This document shows positions 27,916 to 36,120 of a DNA stretch of 64,000 nt, piece by piece (the stretch's first letter is position 1; each line of letters starts with the position of its first letter). A program made the position numbers and the translations under genes. The notes beneath the pieces were generated by a model. That model was given only the letters and a program-made list of their open reading frames with translations. It was not told where the DNA came from and did no database searches. The stretch is taken from positions 37,330-101,329 of the forward strand of contig NZ_JACMYK010000012.1 of NCBI RefSeq assembly GCF_020889785.1, written 5' to 3'. Origin of the DNA: Bradyrhizobium acaciae. Lineage in GTDB: Bacteria; Pseudomonadota; Alphaproteobacteria; Rhizobiales; Xanthobacteraceae.

Positions 27916-29523
27916 TTACTCCACCCCGATCTGCGTCAGATCCTGGAACCAGTGCTGCGCCTGCACGAAGGTTTTGACTTTCGGTGACAGCGCGTGCGGA
28001 TTGGTGTCGTGCACCACCCACACCAGCGCGGCGTCGTCGACGATCAGCGCGTGCGCCTGCGCCAGCAGCGCATCCTGTTTCGTGCTGTCGAAGGTCTGTT
28101 TGGCCTCGTCGATCAGCGCGTCGACCTTCGGGTTCTTGTAGCCGCCCCAGTTGACGCCTGTCGGCGCCACCTGGCCGGAGTGGAAGAACCGCACGATGGC
28201 ATACAGCGGATCCGACGTGACATAGGCGATGTTGTTGGCGGTGATGCCGGCGTTCATCTCGTCGGCTGCGCCCTTGCGCCAGTGCGAGTACAGCGTCTCG
28301 AGCTCCACGACCTTGAAGTCGATGTCGATGCCGATCTCCTTGAAGCTCTGCTGCAGGAATTCGTTCATCGGCAGCGACAGCATCTGCCCGGTGCCGCCCT
28401 GGGCGATGATGAAGGTGGTCTTCAGCGGCTTGTCCTTGGAGTAGCCGGCTTCCTCCACCAGCTTCTTGGCGGCCGCGAGGTCGTATTTCAGCTCGAAGGT
28501 CGGCCTGCCGAACCATGGGCTCGACGGGTCGACCTGGCCCTTGGCCGGCTTTGCCAATCCATTCATCAGTCCAACGACTGCGTCGCGGTCGATCGCGAGG
28601 TTGAGCGCCTTGCGCAGGCGGATGTCGGTCCAGGGCGAGCCCGGCAGCACGCTTAAGTGATAATTCCAGACATGCGGCGTCACGTTGTCGACGATCCTCA
28701 TGCCGGCGGCCTTGAGCTGCGGCACGGCATCGGGCGCCGGCGTCTCGATCAGGTCGACCTGGCCGGCCAGCAGCGCGTTGGTGCGGGTGAGCGCCTCCGG
28801 CATCGGGATCAGGATCATCTTGTCGACCTTCGCGAGCCGCTTCTTGTCCCAATAGTCCGGATTCCTGGTCAGCTCGGCGAGCTCGCGCGGCACCAGCTTG
28901 GTCAGCTTGAACGGGCCGGTGCCGGAGGGCTGGCTGGCGAACTTGTCCCAGTCCTTGCCGAGCTTTTCATATTGCGCGGGGCTCGAGACCAGGAACCAGA
29001 GCATCTGGTAGGGGAAGAAGGAGTCGACCGTCTTGGTCGTGATCTCGATGGTCGCGTCGTCGATCTTGGCGTAGCTGGCGACAGAGGGCAGGCGGGTCTT
29101 GACCTGCGCGCTCTGCCGCTTGTCGAATTGCGGCGCCTTGTCGTTCAGCACCTTGTCGAGATTCCAGATCACGGCATCGGCGTTGAAGTCGCTGCCGTCG
29201 TGGAATTTCACACCCTTGCGCAGCGTGAAGCGCCACTTGGTCTTGTCGTTGTCGTCGACCTTCCATTCGGTCGCAAGCCCAGGCACCAGCTTGCCCGGCC
29301 GGTCGGCCACGTCCATCTCCCAGGCCACCAGCGGGTCGTAGATCGTGTAGGCCGTGAACTGATACGCGCCGGCGCCGCGGTCGGGCTGGCCCGTCGTCAG
29401 CGGAATGTCGGCCATCGAAATGCCGTAGCGCACAATGGACTCCGCTCGCGCGGATAAGGCAGGCCAGCCCGCAGTCAGGGCAAGCGCCATTGCCGCCATC
29501 AGGATCGAATTGCGCGCACGCAT
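27916..29523 (-). CDS. ABC transporter substrate-binding protein, family 5 (DppA/OppA-like)
   Basis: A 535-residue periplasmic binding protein with a signal peptide (MRARNSILMAAMALALTAGW, cleavage near ARAES). PGLATEWKVDDNDKTKWRFTLRKGVKFHDGSDFNADAV is the family-5 core. It is similar along its whole length to the protein encoded divergently at 29735, so the two are paralogues that probably share one membrane complex. The frame runs upstream to 29673, but ATG 29523 has CGGAG upstream and starts the signal peptide. The longer frame would also include the sigma-54-like site at 29562-29578. A lone gene on its strand, followed by a repeat. Confidence 0.93.
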   Translation of the reverse strand: MRARNSILMAAMALALTAGWPALSARAESIVRYGISMADIPLTTGQPDRGAGAYQFTAYTIYDPLVAWEMDVADRPGKLVPGLATEWKVDDNDKTKWRFTLRKGVKFHDGSDFNADAVIWNLDKVLNDKAPQFDKRQSAQVKTRLPSVASYAKIDDATIEITTKTVDSFFPYQMLWFLVSSPAQYEKLGKDWDKFASQPSGTGPFKLTKLVPRELAELTRNPDYWDKKRLAKVDKMILIPMPEALTRTNALLAGQVDLIETPAPDAVPQLKAAGMRIVDNVTPHVWNYHLSVLPGSPWTDIRLRKALNLAIDRDAVVGLMNGLAKPAKGQVDPSSPWFGRPTFELKYDLAAAKKLVEEAGYSKDKPLKTTFIIAQGGTGQMLSLPMNEFLQQSFKEIGIDIDFKVVELETLYSHWRKGAADEMNAGITANNIAYVTSDPLYAIVRFFHSGQVAPTGVNWGGYKNPKVDALIDEAKQTFDSTKQDALLAQAHALIVDDAALVWVVHDTNPHALSPKVKTFVQAQHWFQDLTQIGVE

Positions 29524-29561
29524 ATTAAAGGCTCCGTTGGTGGGGAAGTCAGAGCCAAAAC

Positions 29562-29578
29562 TTGCAAGCATGATGCCA
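29562..29578 (-). promoter_or_regulatory. Sigma-54 (-24/-12) promoter for the minus-strand binding protein
   Basis: Read on the minus strand: TGGCAT, CATGC, TTGCAA. The invariant GG and GC are separated by exactly 10 bp, as RpoN promoters require. Transcription would start near 29553, about 30 nt before ATG 29523. The match to the TGGCAY-N5-TTGCA consensus is good. Confidence 0.6.
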
Positions 29579-29594
29579 GAATAGGCAGCATTGC

Positions 29595-29615
29595 CCCACC
29601 TTAGTCTAAGGTGGG
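29595..29615. promoter_or_regulatory. Perfect 21-bp palindrome between two sigma-54 promoters
   Basis: CCCACCTTAG, a single central T, then the exact complement CTAAGGTGGG. It is centred about 53 bp upstream of the leftward and 83 bp upstream of the rightward predicted start. This is the expected place for an enhancer-binding activator site or a repressor site. It does not match the NtrC dyad (GCACC-N5-GGTGC), so the regulator is unknown. Confidence 0.6.
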
Positions 29616-29661
29616 AAGAAATGACGCGCCTAGCGGTAATTTGCTGAAGAACTATTCCCCT

Positions 29662-29678
29662 TGGCACAGGCATTGCAT
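29662..29678 (+). promoter_or_regulatory. Sigma-54 (-24/-12) promoter for the transport/amidase operon
   Basis: TGGCAC, AGGCA, TTGCAT on the plus strand, with exactly 10 bp between the GG and GC elements. This is a close match to the RpoN consensus. The start of transcription would be near 29688, about 47 nt before ATG 29735. It would place the operon under nitrogen-type or other enhancer-dependent control. Confidence 0.7.
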
Positions 29679-29734
29679 ACGCTTGCCCAAGAAATAATCA
29701 CCAAAATGTCACCAGACTCGAAGGGGCTGCTCAG

Positions 29735-31387
29735 ATGCGTAACAGGAAGACCAATGCGACGGCGATCATGCTGGCGCTTGCGATTGCGACCGGTGTGCCG
29801 GCGATCGCCAGCGCAGAGACCGTGCTGCGTATTGGCATGACCGCTGCCGATATTCCGCGCACGCTCGGACAGCCTGACCAGGGTTTTGAGGGCAATCGCT
29901 TCACCGGACTGACGATGTATGACGCGCTGACGATGTGGGACCTGTCGTCGTCGGACAAGGCGAGCGCGCTGATCCCAGGCCTGGCGACCGAATGGAAGGT
30001 CGACGATGCCGACAAGACCAAGTGGGTTTTCAAGCTGCGTCCCGGCGTCACCTTTCACGACGGCTCGCCGTTCAATGCCGACGCCGTGGTCTGGAACGTC
30101 GACAAGGTGCTCAAGCAGGACACACCACAATTCGATCCGAGCCAGGTCGGCGTCACCGCCTCGCGCATGCCGACGCTGGTCTCGGCGCGCAAGATCGACG
30201 ACATGACGGTGGAGCTGACCACCAAGGAGCCGGACAGCTTCCTGCCGATCAACCTCACCAATCTGTTCATGGCGAGCCCGGCCAAGTGGCAGCAATTCTA
30301 CGACAAGGCCGACGGGGCCGATGCCAAGGCGAAGTCGCAGGCCGCATGGGCCGCGTTCGCCAAGGACGCGTCGGGCACCGGTCCCTGGAAGATGTCGAGC
30401 TTCACCCCGCGCGAGCGGCTCGAGCTGGTGAAGAACGACAACTACTGGGACAAGGCGCGCGTGCCGAAGACCGACAAGATGGTGCTGCTGCCGATGCCGG
30501 AGGCCAATGCCCGCACCGCGGCACTGCTGTCCGGGCAGGTCAACTGGATCGAGGCGCCGGCGCCGGACGCGTTGCCCGAGATCAAGCAGCGTGGCTTCAA
30601 TCTCTATTCCAACGAGGAGCCGCATGTCTGGCCCTGGCAGTTCTCGCGCCTCGAGGGCTCGCCGTGGAACGACATCCGCGTCCGCAAGGCCGCCAATCTC
30701 TGCGTCGATCGCGAAGGGCTGCGCGACGGGCTGCTCGCGGGCCTGATGGTGCCGGCCACCGGCACCTTCGAGCCCGGCCATCCCTGGCGCGGCAACCCGA
30801 CCTTCCAGATCAAATACGACAAGCCGGCTGCGCAGAAGCTGATGCAGGAGGCGGGCTTCGGTCCGAACAAGAAGCTGACGGTCAAGATTCAGACGTCGGC
30901 GTCCGGCTCGGGCCAGATGCTGCCGCTGCCAATGAACGAGTATCTGCAACAGGCTTTGGCCGAGTGCTACTTCGATGTGCAGCTCGACGTCATCGAGTGG
31001 AATACGCTGTTCACCAACTGGCGGCGCGGCGCCAAGGATCCGTCGGCCAACGGATCGAATGCGACCAACGTCACCTATGCCGCGATGGATCCGTTCTTCG
31101 CGCTGGTGCGCTTCCTGCAATCGGGCATGGCGCCGCCGGTCTCGAACAATTGGGGCTTCATCAACAATCCGAAGTTCGACGAACTGGTGAAGAAGGCTCG
31201 CCAGACCTTCGAACCGGCGGCGCGTGACGCGGCGCTTGCCGAGCTGCACGCCGCCTCGGTCGACGATGCGGCGTTCCTCTACGTCGCTCACGACGTCGCG
31301 CCGCGCGCGATGAGCCCGAAAGTCAAGGGCTTCGTGCAGCCGAAGAGCTGGTTCGTCGACTTCTCGCCGGTGTCGGTCGTGCCGTGA
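29735..31387 (+). CDS. ABC transporter substrate-binding protein, family 5 (paralogue of the divergent gene)
   Basis: A 550-residue periplasmic binding protein. The signal peptide is about residues 1-27 (MRNRKTNATAIMLALAIATG, cleavage after ASA). PGLATEWKVDDADKTKWVFKLRPGVTFHDGSPFNADAV is nearly the same block as in the protein at 27916-29523. It is first in the operon with permeases, ATPases and the amidase. The family imports peptides, nickel, opines or other amide-containing molecules; with an amidase in the operon, an amide or peptide-like ligand is likely. Confidence 0.93.
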   Translation: MRNRKTNATAIMLALAIATGVPAIASAETVLRIGMTAADIPRTLGQPDQGFEGNRFTGLTMYDALTMWDLSSSDKASALIPGLATEWKVDDADKTKWVFKLRPGVTFHDGSPFNADAVVWNVDKVLKQDTPQFDPSQVGVTASRMPTLVSARKIDDMTVELTTKEPDSFLPINLTNLFMASPAKWQQFYDKADGADAKAKSQAAWAAFAKDASGTGPWKMSSFTPRERLELVKNDNYWDKARVPKTDKMVLLPMPEANARTAALLSGQVNWIEAPAPDALPEIKQRGFNLYSNEEPHVWPWQFSRLEGSPWNDIRVRKAANLCVDREGLRDGLLAGLMVPATGTFEPGHPWRGNPTFQIKYDKPAAQKLMQEAGFGPNKKLTVKIQTSASGSGQMLPLPMNEYLQQALAECYFDVQLDVIEWNTLFTNWRRGAKDPSANGSNATNVTYAAMDPFFALVRFLQSGMAPPVSNNWGFINNPKFDELVKKARQTFEPAARDAALAELHAASVDDAAFLYVAHDVAPRAMSPKVKGFVQPKSWFVDFSPVSVVP

Positions 31388-31408
31388 GGCGCGCCGCGTA
31401 ACGTGTAC

Positions 31409-31560
31409 CCTCTCCCCTTGTGGGAGAGGGTGGCTTCGCTGAAAGCGAAGCCGGGTGAGGGGTTGCGTCCGCGGGCGATCCTCCTTGCTGTGCAATGACT
31501 GTATCCGCGGATAGAACCCCTCATCTGGCGCGCTTTGCGCGCCACCTTCTCCCACAAGGG
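31409..31560. repeat. Palindromic repeat, CTCTCCC...GGGTGAGGGGTT family (copy 1)
   Basis: CTCTCCCCTTGTGGGAGAGG and GGGTGAGGGGTT on one side, AACCCCTCATCTGG and CTTCTCCCACAAGGG on the other. The inverted arms span the whole gap between the binding protein and the first permease. It may lower expression of downstream genes relative to the binding protein, as intergenic hairpins in transport operons do. A second copy is at 56617-56749. Confidence 0.7.
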
Positions 31561-31582
31561 GCGAAGGAAGAAAGAACACAAC

Positions 31583-32536
31583 GTGCTTGCCTATACGTCC
31601 AGACGGATCGTCTACGTCATTCCGATCGTGCTCAGCGTTGCGCTGGTGTGCTTCCTCCTGGTGCACATCACGCCGGGAGATCCCCTGGTCGCGGTGCTGC
31701 CGGCCGATGCCTCGCAGGAGCTCGCCGCGCAACTGCGCAGCGCCTACGGCTTCGATCGCCCGTTGCCGGTGCAATTCGGCCTGTGGCTGTGGCGCGCGAT
31801 CCATGGCGATCTCGGCAATTCGATCGCCACCGGGCGCCCAGTCCTGAGCGAGGTGATGCGCGCGGTCGGCAACACCGTGATGCTGGCGATCGCAGCCGCG
31901 ATGATCGGCTTCACGCTCGGCCTGCTGTTCGGCCTGATCGCCGGCTACTTCCGCGACACCTGGGTCGACAAGGTCGCGACCTCGATTGCGATCGCCGGCG
32001 TCTCGCTGCCGCATTACTGGCTCGGCATGGTGCTGGTCATCATCTTCTCGGTACAGCTGAACTGGCTGCCCGCGGTCGGCGCCGGTCCCGGCGGCTCCGG
32101 CGCCTGGGCTTGGGACTGGGAGCATCTGCGCTATCTGGTGCTGCCGGCGATCACCACCTCGGTGATCCCGATGGGCATCGTCACACGCACGGTCCGCGCG
32201 CTGACCGGTGATATCCTGAGCCAGGATTTCGTCGAGGCGCTGCGCGCCAAGGGACTGCGCGAGACCGAAGTGTTCCGCCACGTCATCAAGAATGCCGCGC
32301 CGACCGCGCTCGCGGTGATGGGCCTGCAACTCGGCTACATGCTCGGCGGCTCGATCCTGATCGAGACGGTGTTCTCCTGGCCGGGTTCGGGGCTGCTCTT
32401 GAACTCGGCGATCTTCCAGCGCGATCTGCCGCTGTTGCAAGGCACGATCCTGGTGCTGGCGCTGTTCTTCGTGCTGCTCAATCTCCTGGTCGACATCGCG
32501 CAGGCCGCGATCGATCCGCGCATCAAGCGGAGCTAA
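31583..32536 (+). CDS. ABC transporter permease, DppB/OppB type
   Basis: A 317-residue inner-membrane permease with about six spans. IPIVLSVALVCFLLVHITPGDP at the N-terminus is the DppB hallmark, and the EAA loop is in VEALRAKGLRETEVFRHVIKNA. I use GTG 31583, which gives the usual MLAYTSRRIVYVIP-like start; upstream in-frame sequence comes from the repeat element and is unlikely to be translated. GAAGGAAGAAAG lies upstream. It pairs with the DppC-type permease 2 bp downstream. Confidence 0.92.
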   Translation: MLAYTSRRIVYVIPIVLSVALVCFLLVHITPGDPLVAVLPADASQELAAQLRSAYGFDRPLPVQFGLWLWRAIHGDLGNSIATGRPVLSEVMRAVGNTVMLAIAAAMIGFTLGLLFGLIAGYFRDTWVDKVATSIAIAGVSLPHYWLGMVLVIIFSVQLNWLPAVGAGPGGSGAWAWDWEHLRYLVLPAITTSVIPMGIVTRTVRALTGDILSQDFVEALRAKGLRETEVFRHVIKNAAPTALAVMGLQLGYMLGGSILIETVFSWPGSGLLLNSAIFQRDLPLLQGTILVLALFFVLLNLLVDIAQAAIDPRIKRS

Positions 32537-32538
32537 CC

Positions 32539-33426
32539 ATGAGTGCAATGTCAGATACCGCATTGCAGGCCGCCCCCGCGAGCAAGGCGCGCGGCTACTG
32601 GGCGACCGTTGCCCGCCGCATCAGGCGCGACAAGGTCAGCATGGCCTGCGCCGTCATCCTGCTACTGATCTTTGCCTCGGCGCTGCTGGCGCCGTGGCTG
32701 CATCTCGCCGATCCCTATCAGGGCTCGATGATCCGCCGCCTCCGCCACATCGGCACACCGGGTTATCCGCTCGGCACCGACGAGCTTGGCCGCGACATGC
32801 TGGCGCGGCTGATCTATGGCGGGCGTCTTTCGCTGGTGATCGGTATCCTGCCCGTGGTCCTCGCCTTCATTATCGGCACTTCGCTCGGCCTGATCGCCGG
32901 CTACGTCGGCGGCAAGCTCAACACCGCGATCATGCGCACCGTCGACGTGTTCTATGCTTTCCCCTCGGTGCTGCTGGCGATCGCGATCTCGGGCGCGCTC
33001 GGCGCCGGCATCACCAATTCGATCGTGTCACTGACCATCGTGTTCGTGCCGCAGATCACCCGGGTCGCCGAGAGCGTCACCACCGGTGTCCGCAACATGG
33101 ATTTCGTCGAGGCGGCGCGCGCCTCCGGCGCCGGTCCCTTCACCATCATGCGCGTGCACATGCTCGGCAATGTGCTCGGCCCGATCTTCGTCTACGCCAC
33201 CGGCCTGATCTCGGTGTCGATGATCCTCGCCGCCGGTCTGTCCTTCCTCGGGCTCGGCACCAAGCCGCCGGAGCCGGAATGGGGCCTGATGCTGAATACG
33301 CTGCGCACCGCGATCTATGTCAATCCGTGGGTCGCGGCGCTGCCGGGCGCGATGATCTTCGCGGTCTCGATCTGCTTCAATCTGCTCAGCGACGGCATGC
33401 GCAGCGCCATGGACATCAGGAACTAG
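32539..33426 (+). CDS. ABC transporter permease, DppC/OppC type
   Basis: A 295-residue permease with about six spans. The N-terminal cytoplasmic segment is followed by [36 protein letters not shown] is the DppC signature, and the EAA loop is in [20 protein letters not shown]. The start lies 2 bp after the stop of the DppB-type gene. With that protein it forms the channel used by either of the two binding proteins. Confidence 0.93.
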   Translation: MSAMSDTALQAAPASKARGYWATVARRIRRDKVSMACAVILLLIFASALLAPWLHLADPYQGSMIRRLRHIGTPGYPLGTDELGRDMLARLIYGGRLSLVIGILPVVLAFIIGTSLGLIAGYVGGKLNTAIMRTVDVFYAFPSVLLAIAISGALGAGITNSIVSLTIVFVPQITRVAESVTTGVRNMDFVEAARASGAGPFTIMRVHMLGNVLGPIFVYATGLISVSMILAAGLSFLGLGTKPPEPEWGLMLNTLRTAIYVNPWVAALPGAMIFAVSICFNLLSDGMRSAMDIRN

Positions 33427-33430
33427 TGCG

Positions 33431-34504
33431 ATGACGGATGCCAATCTTCCCACCGATATGCTGGAGCCAGTCGCCGACATCGGCGGCGCGGCGCAGCCGC
33501 TGTTGCAGGTCAATGGCCTGACCAAGCACTTCCCGGTGCGCGGCGGGCTGTTCAGCCCGCGCAAGACCGTACGTGCCGTCGACGACGTCAGCTTCGCAGT
33601 CATGAAGGGCGAGACCGTCGGCATCGTCGGCGAATCCGGCTGCGGCAAGTCGACCACGGCGCGGCTGCTGATGCATCTGATGACGCGCGATGCCGGCGAG
33701 ATCATCTATGATGGAAGGCAGGTCGGCCCGGCGCTCTCGCTGCGCGATCTGCGGCGCGGCGTGCAGATGGTGTTCCAGGACAGCTACGCCTCGCTCAATC
33801 CGCGCCTCACCATCGAGGAATCGATCGCCTTCGGGCCGAAAGTCCACGGCATGGCCGACGACACGGCACGGACGCTGGCGCGCGAACTGCTCGGCAAGGT
33901 GGGCTTGCGGCCGGAGATCTTCGCCAATCGCTATCCGCACGAAGTGTCCGGCGGACAGCGCCAGCGCGTCAACATCGCCCGCGCACTGGCGCTGTCGCCG
34001 CGGCTTGTGATCCTCGATGAAGCGGTGTCGGCGCTCGACAAGTCGGTCGAGGCACAGGTGCTCAATCTGCTCGCCGATCTGAAGCGCGAGTTCGGCCTGA
34101 CCTATCTCTTCATCAGCCACGATCTCAACGTGGTCCGCTACATCTCCGACCGCGTGCTGGTGATGTATCTCGGCGAAGTCGTCGAGCTCGGCCCGGTCGA
34201 TGCGGTCTGGGACGCGCCGGCGCATCCCTATACCCGCGCGCTGCTGGCAGCGATGCCGTCATCCGATCCCGACAAGCGCACCGAGGTGCCGCCGATCTCG
34301 GGCGATCCGCCCAATCCGATCGATCCGCCGTCGGGCTGCCGGTTTCACACCCGTTGTCCGTTTGCGGAGCCGCTCTGCGCAAACGACACGCCAAAACTCA
34401 GCGATCTCGATACAATGGGCCATCAGGCGGCGTGCTACATGGCCATCTCTGGCTCGGGGCACAGCCGCGCGCCGGCAAAAGCAAAAGGAGAAAACGCGGC
34501 ATGA
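33431..34504 (+). CDS. ABC transporter ATP-binding protein, DppF/OppF type
   Basis: A 357-residue ATPase. It has the DppF-type opening ([26 protein letters not shown]), Walker [10 protein letters not shown], signature VSGGQRQR, Walker [13 protein letters not shown] and the C-terminal oligopeptide-transport extension with four Cys-type positions ([14 protein letters not shown]), which binds an iron-sulfur cluster in some relatives. Its last bases overlap the AtzG-like gene (ATGA), so translation of the two is coupled. Confidence 0.93.
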   Translation: MTDANLPTDMLEPVADIGGAAQPLLQVNGLTKHFPVRGGLFSPRKTVRAVDDVSFAVMKGETVGIVGESGCGKSTTARLLMHLMTRDAGEIIYDGRQVGPALSLRDLRRGVQMVFQDSYASLNPRLTIEESIAFGPKVHGMADDTARTLARELLGKVGLRPEIFANRYPHEVSGGQRQRVNIARALALSPRLVILDEAVSALDKSVEAQVLNLLADLKREFGLTYLFISHDLNVVRYISDRVLVMYLGEVVELGPVDAVWDAPAHPYTRALLAAMPSSDPDKRTEVPPISGDPPNPIDPPSGCRFHTRCPFAEPLCANDTPKLSDLDTMGHQAACYMAISGSGHSRAPAKAKGENAA

Positions 34505-34698
34505 CCAGACCCACCCCCAAGGATGTCAAGGTGATCGCGCACGTCGCCGACGTGCCGGCTGACGACGACACCGCCAGTCGCATCGCCAATTCGATCGGAC
34601 CGGCCTTCGACGGCTTCGCGCCGATCTCCGGTACGCTGCCTTTCGATCTCGAACCCGCGAGCTTCCTGCTGGCGCAGATCGCAAAGGTGTCGAAATGA
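34501..34698 (+). CDS. AtzG-like small amidase subunit (DUF4089 type)
   Basis: A 65-residue protein encoded between the ATPase and the amidase, overlapping each by 4 bp. It has two predicted helices (DTASRIANSIGPAFDGFAP and ASFLLAQIAKVS), with no membrane span or signal. Size, position and the final FLLAQIA pattern resemble AtzG, a GatC-like protein known to form a complex with and stabilise the amidase AtzE. Here it would be the partner of the amidase at 34695. The family call is by pattern and context, so moderate. Its frame extends further upstream but only inside the ATPase gene. Confidence 0.75.
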   Translation: MTRPTPKDVKVIAHVADVPADDDTASRIANSIGPAFDGFAPISGTLPFDLEPASFLLAQIAKVSK

Positions 34699-36107
34699 GC
34701 TCTGATCTGGCCCTGATGACGCTGACCGCGGTCGCCAAGGCGATTGCCGACAAGAAGGTCTCCTCGCATGAGGTGACGCGCGCCGTACTGCATCGCATCG
34801 CGGAATGGCAACCGCGCCTCAATGCCTATATGGCGATCGAATCCGAACAGGCGCTGGCTGCCGCGACCGAAGCCGATGCCGCGCTCGCCAAGGGCAACAG
34901 AAGCGGCTCATTGCACGGCGTGCCGCTGGCGCACAAGGACATGTATTACGAGGCCGGCAAGGTCGTGACCTGCGGCTCGCTGATCCGCCGCGACTTCGTG
35001 CCGAAGACAACTTCGACCGCATTGCAGCGGCTGAAGGATGCCGGGCAGGTCCGGCTCGGCTCGTTGCAGATGGTCGAGTTCGCGTATGGGCCGACCGGCC
35101 ACAACGTGCATTACGGTGCGGTGCGCAATCCCTGGAACACCGAGCACATCACCGGCGGCTCGTCGTCGGGCTCGGGCTCGGCGGTCGCCGCGCGGCTCAC
35201 CTTCGCCGCGCTCGGCTCCGACACCGGCGGCTCGATCCGCATGCCGGCGCACTTCTGTGGTGTCACCGGCCTGAAGACGACCGTCGGTCGTGTCAGCCGT
35301 GCCGGCGCGATGCCGCTGTCGCAGTCGCTCGATACCGTCGGTCCGCTGGCGCAGACCGCGGAAGATTGCGCGCTGCTGCTCGGCCTGATGGCCGGCGCCG
35401 ACCCCGAAGATCTCACCGCCTCGACGCAGCCGGTGCCCGACTATTTGGCTGCGACCAGGCAGTCGCTGAAGGGTCTGAAGATCGGCGTCCCGACGGCATT
35501 CTATGTCGATGACCTCGATGGCGAGGTGGCGCGCATCCTTGATGAGACGGTCGCCACCCTTAAGAAAGAGGGGGCGGAGATCGTCAAGGTCGAGCTGCCC
35601 GATCAACGCCAGCTCAGCGCGGCGTCGCAACTGGTGCTGGCGGTCGAGGCCGCCGCCTTCCACAAGCGCTGGATGATCGAGCGGCCGCAGGATTACGGCG
35701 CGCAGGTCCTGATGCGGTTGCAGAACGGCCTGACCATACCGGCGGTCAGCTATCTCGAGGCGATGCGCTGGCGTGGCCCTGCGCTCGCTGCGCACAACGC
35801 GGCGGTCAGCGGGATCGATGCGGTGATCGCGCCGTCGGCTCCGGTGCCGGCACCGACGATCGCCGAGAGCGATGTCGGCAACGGTCCGGGCGCGGAAGCC
35901 GTAATCCAGCGGCTGACGCGGTTCACCCGTCCGGTCAACTATCTCGGCCTGCCGTCACTGTCGATTCCGAGCGGGTTCATGAAGACGGGCCTGCCGGTCG
36001 GCATGCAGCTGATCGGCCGCTCCTTCGAGGAAGCGACATTGCTTCGGATCGGCGCTGCCTTCCAGCGCGCGACCGATTTCCACGCCAGGGTGCCAAGACC
36101 CTCATGA
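34695..36107 (+). CDS. Amidase signature enzyme, AtzE/GatA-like
   Basis: A 470-residue cytoplasmic amidase. The Ser-cisSer-Lys triad fits K81 (HKDMYYEAG), S156 (GGSSSGSGS) and S180 (GSDTGGSIRMPA), with the family spacing of 75 and 24 residues. The enzyme releases ammonia or an amine from an amide. Overlap with the AtzG-like gene and location inside a family-5 ABC transporter operon suggest that it acts on the imported compound. A GatA role in tRNA amidation is unlikely because gatB and gatC are not here. Confidence 0.92.
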   Translation: MSSDLALMTLTAVAKAIADKKVSSHEVTRAVLHRIAEWQPRLNAYMAIESEQALAAATEADAALAKGNRSGSLHGVPLAHKDMYYEAGKVVTCGSLIRRDFVPKTTSTALQRLKDAGQVRLGSLQMVEFAYGPTGHNVHYGAVRNPWNTEHITGGSSSGSGSAVAARLTFAALGSDTGGSIRMPAHFCGVTGLKTTVGRVSRAGAMPLSQSLDTVGPLAQTAEDCALLLGLMAGADPEDLTASTQPVPDYLAATRQSLKGLKIGVPTAFYVDDLDGEVARILDETVATLKKEGAEIVKVELPDQRQLSAASQLVLAVEAAAFHKRWMIERPQDYGAQVLMRLQNGLTIPAVSYLEAMRWRGPALAAHNAAVSGIDAVIAPSAPVPAPTIAESDVGNGPGAEAVIQRLTRFTRPVNYLGLPSLSIPSGFMKTGLPVGMQLIGRSFEEATLLRIGAAFQRATDFHARVPRPS

Positions 36108-36120
36108 CAAAGCGGCTCGC

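Noticed and set aside
29595..29615. Palindrome as a terminator
   Set aside because: No T-run on either side and it lies in a divergent promoter between two sigma-54 elements; an operator is more likely.
29630..32563. A 977-codon minus-strand open frame opposite the binding protein and permease genes
   Set aside because: It is opposite convincing family-5 transport genes, is very rich in Arg, His, Gly and Asp, and has no domain; a high-GC shadow.
34695..36107. GatA subunit of tRNA amidotransferase
   Set aside because: gatB and gatC are absent, and the gene is inside a transport operon with an AtzG-like partner.
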